Positions 62,855 to 64,000 of a stretch of 64,000 nucleotides of DNA are shown here, in pieces. This DNA comes from Thermohalobaculum sp039815685 (lineage in GTDB: Bacteria; Pseudomonadota; Alphaproteobacteria; Rhodobacterales; Rhodobacteraceae). Under the pieces are notes generated by a model. It saw nothing but the letters and a program-made list of their open reading frames with translations. It had not been told where the DNA came from and searched no databases. The stretch's first letter is position 1. Every line of letters starts with the position of its first letter. The stretch lies in contig JBCBYV010000012.1 of the NCBI GenBank assembly GCA_039815685.1, positions 53,319-117,318 of the forward strand, in the 5' to 3' direction. Both the position numbers and the translations under genes were made by a program.

Positions 62855-63637
62855 TCAGGCAGCGCGGCGGGGCTTGAACCTCATGCCCCACACTTTGCCA
62901 CGTCGTCGCCTGCACCGAAGAAAATAGCACGTTCGAGAAGAAAGGGGATGTTCAATCTTATCCGTGGTTTTGGCCCGGTAGGCCTTGCACGCCCGCGGAC
63001 CGCTGCCGTAGTGGCCGAGCAGCGCGACGAGCGAGGCGTTGTAGGTGATCACGCCGTCGGCGTCCTCGCCGATCACCGCGGTCTTCATGCGGTCGTAGAG
63101 GATCTCGCCCGTGACCCCGCCGATCGCCTCGAAGCCCGCGATGTGGCATCGGAGCACAGTCTGCAGGTCCTGGGAGGCACAGAAGCGCCCCCACAGCCAC
63201 CGCAAGTGCTCGAGCACAATCGAGAACAGCCAGACCTTGCGGACGGTGCCCGGCTCATCTGTGAACTCGACCTTGAACTCCGCGAAGTCGACCTGCGCCT
63301 GGCGCCCCGGCGGCGTTTCGAAGCGTCGCTCAAAGCCTTGGGGCCGCGCCGGGCGGACATCGCACAGGAACGCGGTGACAGCCGGATACCCGCCCGTGTA
63401 GCCGAGATCGCGGATCTCACGCAGCAGGCGCTTCGCCGAAAGGTCCGGATAGTCGATCACCCTGTACCGCAGATACGCCTCGAAGGGCGCGATCTTGCGT
63501 TCGACCGGCTCGCGCTCCTTGTGGGCCGGTGGCTCGAGCCTGCGCTCGAGATACCGCCGCACGGTCTTGCGATCGCGGCCCACCTTCCGCGCAATTGCTG
63601 TGATGGTGGGCCCCTGTCTCTTTAGATCGTGGATCAA
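62855..63637 (-). pseudogene. istA: IS21-family IstA transposase, truncated
   Basis: 260 codons: helix-turn-helix LKRQGPTITAIARKVGRDRK and TVRRYLERR, then RQAQVDFAEFKVEF and the core segment LYDRMKTAVIGEDADG with NASLVALLGHYG. Similarity stops at about 62940 in YRAKTTDKIEHPL, before the rest of the core, and the tail RCRRRRGKVWGMRFKPRRAA is unrelated. The start is TTG or lost. No istB follows. Inactive. Confidence 0.85.
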
Positions 63638-63664
63638 GACGATCTCCCTCGCTCGCTATTGTCG

Positions 63665-63855
63665 CTCGGACCAATGGCGCTCCCAATGGCGACCATGTGG
63701 TAGCCGTAGCGCCCGTAGTCCCTTGCGAACTCGTTGATGTCCTCAGTGAGCAGGGCTTCATCGGACGGGCCTCGAGGCGCCTTGCGCTGGGTAGAGCGGT
63801 GCTGCCCGAGCGTGCGGCAGGCGCGGCGCTCACTCACGCCGAGCGTCTGCCGCAC
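63665..63855 (-). pseudogene. IS3-family OrfB N-terminal fragment
   Basis: About 57 codons from GTG 63855: VRQTLGVSERRACRTLGQHR, STQRKAPRGPSDEALLTEDI, FARDYGRYGYHMVAI, a common IS3 OrfB start. It ends where the IS21 fragment begins. Remnant. Confidence 0.8.
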
Positions 63856-63917
63856 GCTCTGGGAGTGTCAGGAATTTCGTGTGTGGGCCATGACGATGCG
63901 AGTGGAGGAGACATCGC

Positions 63918-64000
63918 ATGGCACGACGCAAGAAGCCTGTTATCGCTGACGAGCTGCTGGACCAGCTTCTGGCTGGCCGCGATCCCCAGACAGTTTTCAG
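63918..64000 (+). CDS. IS256-family transposase N-terminus (partial, runs off the window)
   Basis: 27 codons visible: MARRKKPVIADELLDQLLAG then RDPQTVF, the usual opening of IS256-type transposases. GGAGGAG lies ten bases before the ATG. The preceding sequence near 63866-63890 (GTCAGGAATTTCGTG) is probably its left terminal repeat. Completeness cannot be judged. Confidence 0.85.
   Translation, partial: MARRKKPVIADELLDQLLAGRDPQTVF

Larger units (their letters stand above)
49711..64000. mobile_element. Integrated, decaying conjugative-type element at tRNA-Lys (right end outside window)
   Basis: Starts at the 3' half of tRNA-Lys with a large serine recombinase and continues with F-type conjugation genes, two toxin-antitoxin pairs and many IS pieces. 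None of the backbone functions seen at the left continue here. The right attachment site was not found: I saw no second copy of the tRNA 3' end in the window. The left boundary is inferred from the recombinase-tRNA junction. Confidence 0.8.

Noticed and set aside
49780..64000. Right attachment site of the element
   Set aside because: I looked for a second copy of the tRNA-Lys 3' end (TAGGTTCGAGTCCTACATGG) and did not see one; it is presumably beyond the window.

Overview
The window looks like a piece of chromosome from a high-GC marine-type alphaproteobacterium, most likely Rhodobacterales. The reasons are the gene order lptE-holA / parB-parA-rsmG-mnmG-mnmE / rho-hemJ-hemE / ppsR-maf-aroE-coaE-dnaQ / secB-fxsA-Tim44-mltA-smr, a complete ccoNOQP-ccoGHIS set with FNR boxes, an intracellular PHA depolymerase, a Rhodobacter-type porin and GTTC-N7-GTTC LexA sites. 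No species call is possible from the sequence alone.

Layout. 1-1440 is the end of a urease accessory operon (His-rich tail of ureE, ureF, ureG); the last 45 codons of ureG are abruptly AT-rich. 1441-1932 is a non-coding scar. 1.9-3.5 kb holds an enol-lactonase-like hydrolase and a hemolysin-III membrane protein. 3.6-11.9 kb is the cbb3 oxidase locus, read leftwards: ccoNOQP, a terminator, then ccoGHIS; each unit has its own near-perfect FNR box. 12-13.5 kb has tRNA-Ala(GGC) and a dead IS3 copy. 13.5-32.4 kb carries housekeeping and metabolic genes: an acidic-tail protein, phaZ, a YgjP-like metallopeptidase, PBP1A, glnK-amtB, a RhlE-type helicase, cysG, YggS with two sulfotransferases, a porin, leuS, lptE and holA.

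32.4-49.6 kb is the origin-proximal backbone. ParA and ParB lie next to two parS palindromes (one inside rsmG, one over the start of mnmG). The hemE-ppsR intergenic region has the same neighbours as the Caulobacter origin and contains DnaA-box-like sequences, so it is the best candidate for oriC. The parS sites are about 5-7 kb from it. The genes around it serve tRNA modification, heme synthesis, transcription termination, CoA and shikimate synthesis, and protein export.

From tRNA-Lys(CUU) at 49.7 kb to the end of the window is a horizontally acquired, decaying element. A large serine recombinase ends inside the tRNA gene and is translationally coupled to a small unknown protein behind a perfect alphaproteobacterial LexA box, which implies SOS-controlled excision or integration. 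Next come fragments of plasmid/ICE genes, an AbrB-PIN toxin-antitoxin pair, and an F-type conjugation segment (traF-small ORF-traH-traG). traF is broken by a frameshift and two in-frame TAG codons, traH is cut by an in-frame TAG, and traG is followed in frame by a further 131 codons after its TGA. An IS3-family copy lacking its catalytic core has cut the gene upstream of traF. A second toxin-antitoxin pair follows, then a graveyard of IS256, IS110, IS21 and IS3 pieces, and the intact start of another IS256 transposase at the window edge. The right end of the element is not in the window.

I did not find an undescribed defence or biosynthetic system. The least explained items are the LexA-controlled recombinase with its small coupled partner, the mosaic ureG, and the run of nonsense lesions in the conjugation genes.
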